A stretch of DNA of 64,000 bases from Paenibacillus sp. ACRRY (GCF_022346995.1 NZ_JAKRNM010000008.1:124001-188000), one strand, 5' to 3'. Positions 36,876 to 45,229 are shown, counted from the first letter of the stretch. Made by a program: numbers and translations. The notes: generated by a model not told the origin, from the sequence alone.

Positions 36876-38000
36876 GTGGAATTGCATTTATACGAGCAGA
36901 TATATGTCTATATTGTACAAGAGATCAAAGACGGTCGATTAAAAGAAGGAGACCGAGTCTCTTCTGAAAAAGAGTTGGCTGAACAATTTGGCGTCAGTCG
37001 TATTACATCTAAAAAGGCTCTGGAGAAATTGGCAGATTCTGGAGTTATTAAAAGAATACAAGGAAAGGGTTCATTTGTGGCCGATGGTATCATTGGAGGA
37101 CAAGAACCGAAGCACTATTCAGAGGTAAAAACAACCTTGGTTCCTGAGGATGATAAGCGGTTGATCGGTTTTATTATACCGAATTTTTCTGACGAGTTTG
37201 GCCTGCAACTTCTTAGATCGATGGAAAAGCGGAGTGCTGAGCATAATTATCAACTCATTATCAAGCGAACTTGCGGGGATCGGGATGAGGAAAAACGTGC
37301 GATCGACTTATTTATTGGTTTAGGCATCAAAGGATTAATCGTGACCCCCATTCATGGTCAACACTATAATTCTGAACTGCTTCGACTTGTATTAGATCGG
37401 TTTCCAATTGTCCTGGCCGATAGATATCTAAAAGGAATTCCGGTTTGTTCGGTATATACAGACAATAAGAAAGCAGCCATGGATCTTACGCGTCATCTGA
37501 TTAGCAAAGGTCATAAAAAAATTGCCTTTTTATCTCCACCGGAAGAGAACACTTCAACATTGGAGGAAAGGCTGCTCGGATATACGTTTGCCTTCACCCA
37601 GGAAGGAATGAATTTGAACAAAAATTATGTTTTTACGAACTTGAAGGGCACCCTTCCCAAGAACATAAATGGAACAGCGATTGAAAGTGATAAAGAAATA
37701 GTAAAGCATTTTTTGGAACAACACCCTGATGTAAAGGCGTTTGTCGCATCGGAATTCCTAATAGCTACCATGCTGGCTCAAGTCATCCACTCGATGGGGA
37801 AATCTCTGGAGGAATTCGAAATCGTTTGTTTCGACTCCCTGAACGATCACCTGGGTCAACCCATCTTCACTCATATTAAGCAGGATGAGAAGCAGATGGG
37901 TGAATTGGCAGTGGATATGTTAATCTCTCAATTGCATGGAACAGCAGTTCCCGAGCTGAACATTATTAAACATCGTATGGTCGTGAAAGATAACCGGTAA
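36876..38000 (+). CDS. GntR-type regulator with LacI-like sensor domain (AraR type)
   Basis: The 374-residue protein starts at GTG, with GGGTGG 5 nt upstream. Residues 1-70 form a GntR winged helix (LYEQIYVYIVQEIKDGRLKEGDRVSSEKELAEQFGVSRITSKKALEKL). Residues 88-370 are a periplasmic-binding-protein-like sensor (IGFIIPNFSDEFGLQLLRSME, VLADRYLKGIPVCSVYTDNKKAA, ISKGHKKIAFLSPP, FEIVCFDSLND). This matches the AraR arrangement. It probably represses its own gene and the sugar ABC transporter downstream through the shared palindrome and releases DNA when the sugar binds. Confidence 0.93.
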   Translation: MELHLYEQIYVYIVQEIKDGRLKEGDRVSSEKELAEQFGVSRITSKKALEKLADSGVIKRIQGKGSFVADGIIGGQEPKHYSEVKTTLVPEDDKRLIGFIIPNFSDEFGLQLLRSMEKRSAEHNYQLIIKRTCGDRDEEKRAIDLFIGLGIKGLIVTPIHGQHYNSELLRLVLDRFPIVLADRYLKGIPVCSVYTDNKKAAMDLTRHLISKGHKKIAFLSPPEENTSTLEERLLGYTFAFTQEGMNLNKNYVFTNLKGTLPKNINGTAIESDKEIVKHFLEQHPDVKAFVASEFLIATMLAQVIHSMGKSLEEFEIVCFDSLNDHLGQPIFTHIKQDEKQMGELAVDMLISQLHGTAVPELNIIKHRMVVKDNR

Positions 38001-38039
38001 GGTTTATACAAGGGCAGCTAAACCAAAGCAATAGTTCAA

Positions 38040-38081
38040 AGTGTCGAGAAGTCCCAAGGGGCTTATCGGCACTTTTTTTTT
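38040..38081 (+). terminator. Terminator of the regulator gene
   Basis: An imperfect stem (AGTGTCGAGAAGTCCC with GGGGCTTATCGGCACT) is followed by nine T. Confidence 0.85.
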
Positions 38082-38319
38082 GATATTAGACATATAAACT
38101 TCGAAGCAGGGACCTTCCTGACCTGATATCGCAAGAAAAACCTCTTTTAGACGCGGTCTGTCTTCTATGAAGTATATCGATAAGCGTTTTTCTTATGGTA
38201 AAGCATGTTTCACATCAGGGAATGGGTTAGGGGACCGGAGATCAACCAACCTTGAAACGTTGATTTCTATATCTAAATTATAGCCATACATCATGAATAG
38301 TGATGTCGTAATATTGCAA

Positions 38320-38361
38320 TTGACATGTTTTGTAATGTCATATTAATATACTTAGTATAAC
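38320..38361 (+). promoter_or_regulatory. Promoter and operator of the sugar ABC transporter operon
   Basis: TTGACA (38320-38325), an 18-nt spacer and TAATAT (38344-38349) form a good promoter. The operator core ATATACTTAGTATA (38346-38359) overlaps the -10 box, so bound regulator should block RNA polymerase. Confidence 0.75.
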
Positions 38362-38430
38362 TAGTGAGTTCCTATAACAAATTCACGGTGTTCATCATTT
38401 TCTGATTTTAATAGTTCATATCACCGAAGT

Positions 38431-38444
38431 TGTTAGCGCTTACA
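38431..38444 (+). promoter_or_regulatory. Candidate CcpA-binding cre site
   Basis: TGTTAGCGCTTACA matches the cre consensus TGWAANCGNTNWCA at all but one position. It lies about 80 bases downstream of the promoter, a usual position for carbon-catabolite roadblock repression. Confidence 0.65.
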
Positions 38445-38527
38445 TAAGTTGTGGATGATCAGGAAATGAAGTGAATCCTATAGGAATTCAAGTTAAACGA
38501 GTTCATTTAACTTAAGGGGGACTTTGA

Positions 38528-39829
38528 ATGAGGAGATCCAAAAAATTCGCATTTCCAATTCTTGTTTGCTTTCTGGTTATGTTACTACTTGTAACGGCTT
38601 GTTCAACGAAGGGAGGCTCTAGCGATCAGGCCGGAGAGGGGATTACAACGGTTACGATGTGGCATGGTCTTACCTCAATTGATTTAGATAATATGAATAA
38701 AGTCGTGAAGGCATTTGAGGAGAAAAACCCTACGATCAAAATGAATTTGGTTTATACAGAATCCAACGAGGGATCCGATCAGAAGCTGCTGACTGCAGTC
38801 GCAGGCGGCAATCCTCCTGACGTTGCACTTTTCGATCGGTTTAAGGTCGGTACTTGGGCTGCACAAGGTTCTCTGACTGACTTATCCTCGATGGCAGCAG
38901 AATCCGGAATACGTAAGGAAATGTATTATCCATTTGCATGGGAGGAGTCCAGTTATCAAGGAAAGCTTTATGCAATGCCGATGGATACGGACTCTCGCCT
39001 GCTATTTTACAATAAGGATCATTTCAAAGAAGTAGGGTTGGATCCCAACAAACCACCACAAACGATCGCCGAGCTTGAAGCGGCCGCCGATAAGTTAACC
39101 ATCAAGGAAGGTAAACGTTTCAAACGGATCGGGTTCATCCCATGGTATTCGCAAGGCTGGCTGTATACTTGGGGATGGGCATTTGGAGGAGAATTCCAGG
39201 ATGCTGCCACCGGCAAAATTACCGCAAATGATCCTAAAGTCGTTGAAGCATTACAATGGATGACCGACTTCGGCAAAAAATACAATGTCGAGGATATCGC
39301 CGGATTCACAAGTGCAGCGGGTACGGAGGAAATGGATCCGTTCATTTCCGGTCAAGTCAGCATGAAGATAAGTGGAAACTTCACGGTGAAGGGTATCGAA
39401 AAATTTAAGCCGGATTTAAACTACGGTGTTGCACCAATACCGACCCCAACAGGTACTAATTTTACGACATGGTCGGGAGGCGGGTCCGCTATTATCCCTA
39501 AAGGCGCCAAGAACGTCGCTGCTGCTTGGGAATTCCTCGAATTTTTAGGGAAAGAAGAGGGGCAAACGTTATTAAACGCTGACTCTCAAATTTCCGTTAT
39601 TGATTCAGTTAACGACAAATACGGTTACAAAGACGATCCGATTATGAAGGAATTTATTAATATCTTGCCCAATTCACATAACCGCCCGGTTATTCCTGAA
39701 GGACAACTGCTGTGGAATGAGTTAGCTTCCGCTACGGAAAAGGCTACCCGCGGTAACGGTACTCCGAAAGAGAACCTGGATAGAGTTACAGAGACGGTTA
39801 ATAAGGCTTTAGAAAAATACGACAAATAG
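38528..39829 (+). CDS. Sugar ABC transporter solute-binding lipoprotein
   Basis: The 433-residue protein has a lipoprotein signal (FLVMLLLVTAC, acylated Cys near residue 26). It is a family-1 extracellular binding protein (VTMWHGLTSIDLDNMNKVVKAFEEKNPTIKMNL, GGNPPDVALFDRF, LYAMPMDTDSRLLFYNKDHF). It has an AAGGGGG ribosome site and a 167-base leader with a cre-like element. It delivers sugar to the two permeases encoded next. No ATPase gene is present, so a shared MsmX-type ATPase probably powers it, as is usual for CUT1 systems in this group. Confidence 0.92.
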   Translation: MRRSKKFAFPILVCFLVMLLLVTACSTKGGSSDQAGEGITTVTMWHGLTSIDLDNMNKVVKAFEEKNPTIKMNLVYTESNEGSDQKLLTAVAGGNPPDVALFDRFKVGTWAAQGSLTDLSSMAAESGIRKEMYYPFAWEESSYQGKLYAMPMDTDSRLLFYNKDHFKEVGLDPNKPPQTIAELEAAADKLTIKEGKRFKRIGFIPWYSQGWLYTWGWAFGGEFQDAATGKITANDPKVVEALQWMTDFGKKYNVEDIAGFTSAAGTEEMDPFISGQVSMKISGNFTVKGIEKFKPDLNYGVAPIPTPTGTNFTTWSGGGSAIIPKGAKNVAAAWEFLEFLGKEEGQTLLNADSQISVIDSVNDKYGYKDDPIMKEFINILPNSHNRPVIPEGQLLWNELASATEKATRGNGTPKENLDRVTETVNKALEKYDK

Positions 39830-39901
39830 AGTGCTCGGTAGGCAGGGAGCGAACTCTCTCTCCTTGCCTATTCATAAATGACAATTGGAAGGAGAATGTA
39901 C

Positions 39902-40837
39902 ATGGCGAAACTGGCCGATCCAGTTCAAGTAAAAGCAATTCCTTCGGCAAGGAAACGAGCACTCCGCAGAACTCACGTGATTGGGTGGCTGTTTGCTTCA
40001 CCTTGGGCTATAGGGCTGCTATGCTTTTATGCAATTCCCATGCTAATGTCCATCTACTTCAGCTTCACGACTTACAGCATTCTACAGCCTGGTGAATTTG
40101 TCGGGATGAATAATTATAGAGATCTTTTCCATGATCCTTTGTTTTGGAAATCCATATACAACACGATTTATTTTACGGTATTTTTTGTTCCCTTAAGTAT
40201 ATTTTTTGGTGTGGCACTCGCTATGATGTTGAATATGAAGGTCAAGGGTATGGCTGTATTCAGAACGATCTTTTTCTTACCTACTCTCGTGCCACAAGTA
40301 GCTCTGGCTGTTCTGTGGATGTGGCTGTTACATCCAAACTTCGGATTGGTGAACGGGATGTTAGCGAATATCGGTATCGATGGGCCCGCTTGGCTTGGTG
40401 GTGAGTCGTGGTCCAAGCCCTCTCTCATTCTGATGTCGCTTTGGGGTATTGGGCAAGCTGTCGTTATCTACCTTGCTGGATTAGGAGACATCCCTGATGA
40501 GTACTATGAAGCGGCGCAAATCGATGGAGCTAACTGGTTTCAGAAAACGAGAAAGGTAACCCTGCCTTTGCTCACTCCCGTTATTTTCTACAACCTTGTC
40601 ATGGGAATGATTGGTGCATTCCAACAGTTTACTCTTCCCTATACGTTGACCAAAGGGCAAGGAACTCCTGCAAATTCCATGACATTTTACGTCATGTATT
40701 TATATGAGAACGGATTCAGGTATTTCAAAATGGGTTATGCCTCCGCAATGGCCTGGATCTTATTTATTATCGTTATGGCATTAACCGGAATTATTTTTAT
40801 TACGTCTAAACGCTGGGTTCATTATCAAGGGAAATAA
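39902..40837 (+). CDS. Sugar ABC transporter permease (MalF/UgpA type)
   Basis: The 311-residue protein starts at the ATG at 39902, 7 nt after GGAAGGAG; an ATG 24 nt earlier has no such site. About six transmembrane helices are present. The EAA loop is YEAAQIDGANWFQKTRKVTLPLLTPVIFYN. It lies 72 bases after the binding-protein gene and 14 before the second permease gene. Probably imports an oligosaccharide or monosaccharide; specificity not readable. Confidence 0.92.
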   Translation: MAKLADPVQVKAIPSARKRALRRTHVIGWLFASPWAIGLLCFYAIPMLMSIYFSFTTYSILQPGEFVGMNNYRDLFHDPLFWKSIYNTIYFTVFFVPLSIFFGVALAMMLNMKVKGMAVFRTIFFLPTLVPQVALAVLWMWLLHPNFGLVNGMLANIGIDGPAWLGGESWSKPSLILMSLWGIGQAVVIYLAGLGDIPDEYYEAAQIDGANWFQKTRKVTLPLLTPVIFYNLVMGMIGAFQQFTLPYTLTKGQGTPANSMTFYVMYLYENGFRYFKMGYASAMAWILFIIVMALTGIIFITSKRWVHYQGK

Positions 40838-40851
40838 GGAGGAAGTAAGGG

Positions 40852-41688
40852 ATGAATCCTACCGCTATTAAAAGAATCAATCGTGCGTTAGCCTATGTAT
40901 GTCTAATTGTTGCTTCTGCATTTTTCATGATTCCGTTCATTTGGCTGCTTTCGACTTCTCTTAAACCACTCACGCAAATCTTTACATTCCCACCAGAGTG
41001 GATTCCGCGTCCAATTCTGTGGAGTAATTATTCCCGTGCTGTTGAGTATATCCCTTTCTGGACATATCTGAAAAACACGGCGATTATAACCATCGCGAGT
41101 ACGCTCGGTGTGATCATATCCTGTCCCTTGGTTGCATATAGTTTTGCCAAGTTAGAGTACCGTGGGAGAGGTTTACTTTTCTTTGTAACCCTCGCTGTTA
41201 TGATGATTCCCGGACAGGTGACAATGATTCCTCTATTCCTGTTGTTTACTAAATTAGGTTGGGTAGGAACACCTCTTCCACTGATTGTACCCCAATTTTT
41301 TGGAGTGCCCATTTACATTTTTCTGTTGCGGCAGTTTTTCATGGGACTGCCTGATGCCCTGCGCGAAGCGGCCCGCTTAGACGGCGCTAGTGAGTTCCGC
41401 ATATATTTACAGATCATGTTTCCACTAGCCAAATCCGCCGTATTAGCTGTGGCATTGTTTCAATTTATGGGGAGCTGGACTGATTTCATGGGCCCCTTGC
41501 TCTATTTAACCAATGAACCATCTTACACGGTTTCGCTCGGATTGCAGCAATTTCAGAGCCAAAAGGGATCGGAATGGGGTCTATTAATGGCCGTATCCAC
41601 CTTGATGACATTACCTATTATCGTTCTGTTCTTTTTTCTTCAAAAGACGTTTATTAGCGGCATTACATTTAGCGGTATAAAAGGTTGA
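40852..41688 (+). CDS. Sugar ABC transporter permease (MalG/UgpE type)
   Basis: The 278-residue protein has about six transmembrane helices. The EAA loop is LREAARLDGASEFRIYLQIMFPLAKS, and the C-terminus FISGITFSGIKG is typical of the second permease in CUT1 operons. The ribosome site AGGAGG lies 8 nt upstream. It is the last gene of the operon. No sugar-degrading enzyme accompanies it, so the cargo is unknown. Confidence 0.93.
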   Translation: MNPTAIKRINRALAYVCLIVASAFFMIPFIWLLSTSLKPLTQIFTFPPEWIPRPILWSNYSRAVEYIPFWTYLKNTAIITIASTLGVIISCPLVAYSFAKLEYRGRGLLFFVTLAVMMIPGQVTMIPLFLLFTKLGWVGTPLPLIVPQFFGVPIYIFLLRQFFMGLPDALREAARLDGASEFRIYLQIMFPLAKSAVLAVALFQFMGSWTDFMGPLLYLTNEPSYTVSLGLQQFQSQKGSEWGLLMAVSTLMTLPIIVLFFFLQKTFISGITFSGIKG

Positions 41689-42009
41689 ACATCATTTAAA
41701 TGAATGAAGCTCCAACGATGCGGGACCCAAGGGATTAAGGACGGACCATTCCGCGACATGGATCGGCTGTTATGGACTCACAAGCATCAATGGCATTATA
41801 GATCAGATCGCTCAGGCTCTGTTGGTTTGAAAGGCAGCTTTTAGATGAGGAGAAACATCCAGCTCGTGGGGCTGTCCCATAAGTCGTAAATGATTAGGCG
41901 GCATAGCCCCATTATTAAAATTGTAAAATCAAAAGAAACCGTTCCTTGGTAAAGGGGTGTGCGAGCAACCATATACCAAAAGAGACGGTTTCTTTGTACA
42001 TTCATCATA
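41689..42009. other. Gap with gene debris and a possible IS end
   Basis: The first 130 bases show coding-like but stop-ridden sequence. GGGCTGTCCCATAAGT at 41868-41884 resembles the terminal repeats of several insertion sequence families. No transposase is left. The region separates core genes from the second cassette array. Confidence 0.35.
41931..41997. terminator. Large hairpin, possible terminator
   Basis: AAAGAAACCGTTCCTTGG pairs imperfectly with CCAAAAGAGACGGTTTCTTT over a loop of about 24 nt. It could terminate the sugar operon or be a remnant of a mobile element end. Confidence 0.5.
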
Positions 42010-42229
42010 CTATGAAAGCTGATCTTTATTTATTTTTCCATCAACAATTTCGATGATTAGGTTGCATCTTTTGGCGACTTCCAGATCATTCGTTACGATA
42101 ATGACGGTTTTCCCTCCTTGATGGAGCTGCTGCAAGAGATTCATGATCTCTTCTCCGGTTTTTCGATCCAGATTTCCAGTAGACTCATCGGCCGGAATTA
42201 ATTCAGGTTCTCCGACCAAAGCTCTGGCG
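42010..42229 (-). pseudogene. C-terminal relic of an ABC transporter ATPase
   Basis: The frame reads [66 protein letters not shown]. This is the Walker B to switch region of a MacB/LolD-type exporter ATPase. LADEP has become PADES and the switch THD has become TND. Everything upstream, including Walker A and the signature motif, is missing. The break at about 42229 joins it head to head with the recombinase relic, so an old recombination or deletion removed the 5' halves of both genes. Confidence 0.85.
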
Positions 42230-42493
42230 AAGGTAAGTATTCATGCCCTGAGGCACTCCCTCGCCACTCATTTGCTGGAAAATGGGACAGAACTACGGTA
42301 CATTCAGGATTTACTTGGTTACATGAGCGCGCGAACAACTCAGCGGTTAGTAAGAAAAGTATTTAGCGTATTCAATGCCCGTTGGATCGGATGGAAATGG
42401 GGACTAAATGATTTTCTGAATATTCCTTTTTCACTAATTTTTCTACGAAAATGCCACAACATGGGTTATCATATACGTAGTTCAGATACGTGA
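42230..42493 (+). pseudogene. C-terminal relic of a tyrosine recombinase, array 2
   Basis: [38 protein letters not shown] is the C-terminal catalytic segment of a XerC/D-like recombinase. It has HxLRHS, but the later LLGH is mutated to LLGY and the IYTHV Tyr region after TTQ is deleted. The first two thirds of the protein are absent. The tail ([15 protein letters not shown]... to the stop at 42493) runs through into the attI-like site. It reads in the same direction as the cassettes. Confidence 0.85.
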
Positions 42494-42537
42494 ACGAATG
42501 TTTGGTATTTACGAAGTACATAAATTAGCTGTTAGAC
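42463..42537 (+). mobile_element. attI-like recombination site of array 2
   Basis: GGGTTATCATATACGTAGTTC with GATA, then TGGTATTTACGAAGTAC and a GTTAGAC core (42531-42537), aligns along its length with the site downstream of the first recombinase relic. Arms GTTATC and GATACG face each other over 14 nt. The core is followed by GCAATTGCC; a similar GCAATCCC follows the core at 45629. Confidence 0.65.
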
Positions 42538-42569
42538 GCAATTGCCTAAAGATCATGGGAGTGAGTAGG

Positions 42570-43064
42570 ATGTTAATCTTTGACAATCGTTCAATTTATA
42601 ATTTCGATTTAACAACTGAAGAAGAAGCAACAATTCTAAGTCAGTTTATAGATGCTGAGTATGAATTGTTATTTCCTTATTTTGAATGTAATTTCGCAGC
42701 ATTTCCTGATCATAGGGCATATATTGAAGAGCGGACAATAATAAAAAGCAAAGAGAAAGTGTTTGAAATGAACTATTCATTTGTAGAGAATGAATTAGTT
42801 TATTGGTATAAACCTTATGATCTAGAAGATTTAATAAACATTATTGCTAGAGACAGAATTACTTATCGAAGTATAGTAGTGCAGAAGAATGGGAAGTTGA
42901 GTGAGTGTAGATTTAAACTCTTTACCTATGAACATGCTACATACAATGAAGAAGAAACAAGAGTGCTTTGGATAGAAGAGGCAATAGAAAATGACTATAT
43001 CGACAATATTTACCCCAAAATATTAAATCAAGTAAATAGAAATATTAATGAAGGTTTTGATTGA
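42570..43064 (+). CDS. Hypothetical protein (first cassette of array 2)
   Basis: The 164-residue protein is read from the ATG at 42570, with GGGAGTGAG upstream; a longer frame runs back into the attI-like site. It has no signal peptide or membrane segment and is rich in acidic and aromatic residues (LFPYFECNFAAFPDHRAYIEERTI, YWYKPYDLEDLINIIARD). I do not recognise the family. Being first after the attI-like site, it would be the most recently acquired cassette in an integron model. Confidence 0.6.
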   Translation: MLIFDNRSIYNFDLTTEEEATILSQFIDAEYELLFPYFECNFAAFPDHRAYIEERTIIKSKEKVFEMNYSFVENELVYWYKPYDLEDLINIIARDRITYRSIVVQKNGKLSECRFKLFTYEHATYNEEETRVLWIEEAIENDYIDNIYPKILNQVNRNINEGFD

Positions 43065-43087
43065 TAAATCGAAGAAGAGGCGACAGC

Positions 43088-43232
43088 ATCTAACAAAGTA
43101 TTCACGCTGAAGGGCTATCGCCCTTTGGTTGTCAGATGTATAATCATGGAAGGAGTTCAGACAACAAACGACCCAGCCTAAGATAAGAGCTATCTAAGGC
43201 TGGGTCGTTTCGTGAATACAATAACGTTATCA
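43088..43232 (+). repeat. attC-like site 1 of array 2
   Basis: The 5' arm is ATCTAAC, AAAG, TATTCACG. The 3' arm is CGTGAATA, CAATAAC, GTTATCA. Inside are the small hairpin AGGGC-TATC-GCCCT, the shared GATGTATAATCATGGAAG, and a long stem ACGACCCAGCC...GGCTGGGTCGT capped by TAAGATAAGAGCTATCTAA (class A). Confidence 0.85.
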
Positions 43233-43269
43233 GAAATTGGCGTAAAACTATCAAAGAAGGTGAATCAAA

Positions 43270-43725
43270 GTGAGTAATAAGAAAGATGAAAATAATGAAG
43301 AAATGATTGTACCTGAACAGCATAGTGCTGTAAGGCATATTCTTAATGAAGCCAACGGGAAACCGAATGATATGTTTGTCGAAAGTTTTCTACAAGCCAA
43401 AAATACAAATGGTACATATGTGATTATGGAAGGTGATTGGGGTGGACAGGTTTATCTTTCTTGTCCAATGGACATAGTCAAATGCAATGAAGACACATTA
43501 AAAAACTTACTTATTGATTTAGATACCATTGCATGGGACTGTAATGAAGGTGAAGGTAAAGGACTATATTATGAAGTTCGCCAACCTGAAGAAGGAATTG
43601 GCGGAGGTATGGGCGGCGGAGAAATAACAGAGAAATTGTGGATTCATGAAGAATTTAGTGACTTAAATTTATATGAAGAGATAGAAATAGTGTTATCTGG
43701 CGCTAAAGAAAAATTAAAAGAATAA
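43270..43725 (+). CDS. Hypothetical acidic cassette protein, immunity-like
   Basis: The 151-residue protein uses a GTG start after AAGGTGA. It has an N-terminal helix, a beta-rich middle (TYVIMEGDWGGQVYLSCPM), an acidic DTIAWDCNEGEGKGLYYEV block and a Gly-rich turn (GIGGGMGGGEITEKLWIHEEF). The composition and size resemble immunity proteins of polymorphic toxin systems, but I cannot name the family. Confidence 0.6.
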   Translation: MSNKKDENNEEMIVPEQHSAVRHILNEANGKPNDMFVESFLQAKNTNGTYVIMEGDWGGQVYLSCPMDIVKCNEDTLKNLLIDLDTIAWDCNEGEGKGLYYEVRQPEEGIGGGMGGGEITEKLWIHEEFSDLNLYEEIEIVLSGAKEKLKE

Positions 43726-43758
43726 TTTGAGAGTAATATTCAAAGACGCACCAAAATC

Positions 43759-43916
43759 TGATAACACAGATTCACACTGCGGGGCTTAGGCCCCTTGGTC
43801 CACTAGAGGAATTTCGAAGAAGTGGGTTCAGGTGGGCAACCCTGCGAGGCTAAGTCTTCGGCCTGGCGCTAACGCTCCTTAAGCCTCTAGGGTTCGTGAA
43901 TACAACAACGTTAGCT
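43759..43916 (+). repeat. attC-like site 2 of array 2
   Basis: The 5' arm is TGATAAC, ACAG, ATTCACA. The 3' arm is CGTGAATA, CAACAAC, GTTAGCT. The small hairpin is GGGGC-TTAG-GCCCC and the large hairpin GAGGCTAAG...CTTAAGCCTC (class B). Confidence 0.85.
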
Positions 43917-43946
43917 GAAATCATTGTAATAAGGAGTTTAATTCAA

Positions 43947-44139
43947 ATGACTTTCAATAAAATTAATCAACTCAAATTGGTCAAGCTTAATATATTCCGT
44001 ACGAATCGTAGAACAAGTTAAAGACAAAATTTCATCTGAACTTAAACAAGAATACAAAAATAAGATGAATAAATATATTGAAGAATTAGAAGAAAAAATT
44101 GGGTTCTTAAATGAAACAATTGAAGAGCTACTTTTGTAA
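43947..44139 (+). pseudogene. Small coiled-coil cassette gene with a frameshift
   Basis: AAGGAG and ATG start a short frame (MTFNKINQLK...) that stops after 25 codons. A second frame entered through a +1 shift reads IVEQVKDKISSELKQEYKNKMNKYIEELEEKIGFLNETIEELLL, a clear heptad-type coiled coil. One indel would restore a protein of about 64 residues. It sits in a normal cassette position between two complete sites. Confidence 0.45.
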
Positions 44140-44174
44140 AGATTATTAGCATATTCAAGGACGACAATGATTTC

Positions 44175-44336
44175 AGCTAACATCATACCCACGTATCGGA
44201 GCCTGGTGGTTCCTCGGTCCGCGAGAAGCAATTGGCAGGGAAGTAGATTCAGCGGACACATCCGCACCGACTAACCGCATCGCGGCTGCCCTTCTAGCTG
44301 AAGGGGTGGGATCTCGTGAATACGGGAACGTTATAC
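44175..44336 (+). repeat. attC-like site 3 of array 2
   Basis: The 5' arm is AGCTAAC, ATCA, TACCCACG. The 3' arm is CGTGAATA, CGGGAAC, GTTATAC. The interior is class B-like (AGCGGACACATCC, ACTAACC) but the large hairpin is less regular. Confidence 0.8.
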
Positions 44337-44380
44337 GACAGACCAAAGCAATTATTTTATAGAAGACGAGGTATTGAAAC

Positions 44381-44824
44381 ATGGAAACCTTGAGAATAAT
44401 ACCTGCGCAATTATGCGATGTGCACATTTTAAGCCAAATGAATAAAGAGCTTATTGAAGATGAAAAAAACGATAACCAAATGACAATAAATGAATTGAAC
44501 AACAGGATGAAAGATTTTCTCGATAATGATTGGAAGGCGACTTTACTTGTCTTGGGTGATCATGTTGTAGGGTATGCCTTATATCAGGAAAGAGAGGACG
44601 TAAGCAATAAGAAGAAAAAAACCTTCCATATAAGACAGTATTATATCAGTAGGAAATATCGAAGAAGAGGATTAGGGAAACAAGGAATAGATTTATTAAG
44701 AAATGAATTATTTCAGGATTCAACTATATCTATAGATGTTTTAGAAAGTAATCCGAATGGAAGAAGTTTTTGGGAAGAACTCGGATTTAAAACATATTAT
44801 ACAAACATGAAATTTAAATCATAA
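44381..44824 (+). CDS. GNAT family N-acetyltransferase
   Basis: The 147-residue protein starts behind GAGGT. The GNAT core includes the acetyl-CoA pyrophosphate-binding loop RRRGLGKQGIDLLR after IRQYYISRKY, a VLESNPNGRSFWEELGF motif B and a terminal TYYTNMKF strand. It would transfer an acetyl group to a small molecule or protein; the acceptor is not readable. GNAT enzymes are among the most common integron cassette products. Confidence 0.93.
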   Translation: METLRIIPAQLCDVHILSQMNKELIEDEKNDNQMTINELNNRMKDFLDNDWKATLLVLGDHVVGYALYQEREDVSNKKKKTFHIRQYYISRKYRRRGLGKQGIDLLRNELFQDSTISIDVLESNPNGRSFWEELGFKTYYTNMKFKS

Positions 44825-44852
44825 GAATCTGAAAGTAGTTCTAGAGGTCCGT

Positions 44853-44911
44853 CGTATAAAAGTGTACCTAAGCTGCGAGTCGTCCAGCTTGTAGATACAA
44901 AAACGTTATTT
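44853..44911 (+). repeat. Short attC-like site 4 of array 2
   Basis: At only 59 bp, this site keeps the two arms (CGTATAA, AAG, TGTACCTA, with GTAGATA, CAAAAAC, GTTATTT) and a small stem AGCTGCG...CCAGCTT. The long internal hairpins are missing. This size is close to classical short attC sites. Confidence 0.65.
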
Positions 44912-44913
44912 TT

Positions 44914-45072
44914 GTCAGACCTAATCAGGGAAACGCTTCAGTTTATTTCGATGATCCAGATGGAAATAGTTTAGAATTAATGTGTTTTGTAAGCGTCCCT
45001 GAAAACTTAAAAAATATATCGAATAAATTATCAATAGAAGAATGGGAAGAGCTTTTGAAAGAGATGAATTAA
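44914..45072 (+). pseudogene. C-terminal fragment of a glyoxalase/VOC-superfamily protein
   Basis: The frame has no start codon and reads NQGNASVYFDDPDGNSLELMCFVSVPENLKN..., the last strand of a VOC domain (YFxDPDGNxLEL, metal-ligand Glu) plus a helical tail. It joins the GTTATTT core directly, so the first two thirds were removed with the site's own sequence as boundary. It cannot be translated as it stands. Confidence 0.8.
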
Positions 45073-45113
45073 AGAACTTATTAATTGGGATATTTCAAAT
45101 GAAGTGCGGCGTC

Positions 45114-45229
45114 AGATAACATAATATTCATGCTGCGGCTCCGATGGAGCCTTGATCTGCAAGTAGGAATTTAGAGGGGCATTTCAGCAGACAATCCCTT
45201 CGGGGTTCATGAATACAGGAATGTTATCT
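45114..45229 (+). repeat. attC-like site 5 of array 2
   Basis: The 5' arm is AGATAAC, ATAA, TATTCATG. The 3' arm is CATGAATA, CAGGAAT, GTTATCT. Both arms differ from the consensus CACG/CGTG in a matching way, so pairing is kept. The small hairpin is GGCTC-CGAT-GGAGCC. Confidence 0.85.

Noticed and set aside
43165-43210. Class A stem as a rho-independent terminator
   Set aside because: The stem is strong but is followed by CGTGAATAC, not a T-run. It belongs to the site structure.
43938-44267. Minus-strand 109-codon frame
   Set aside because: It covers the frameshifted coiled-coil gene and part of an attC-like site in antisense, with no ribosome site.
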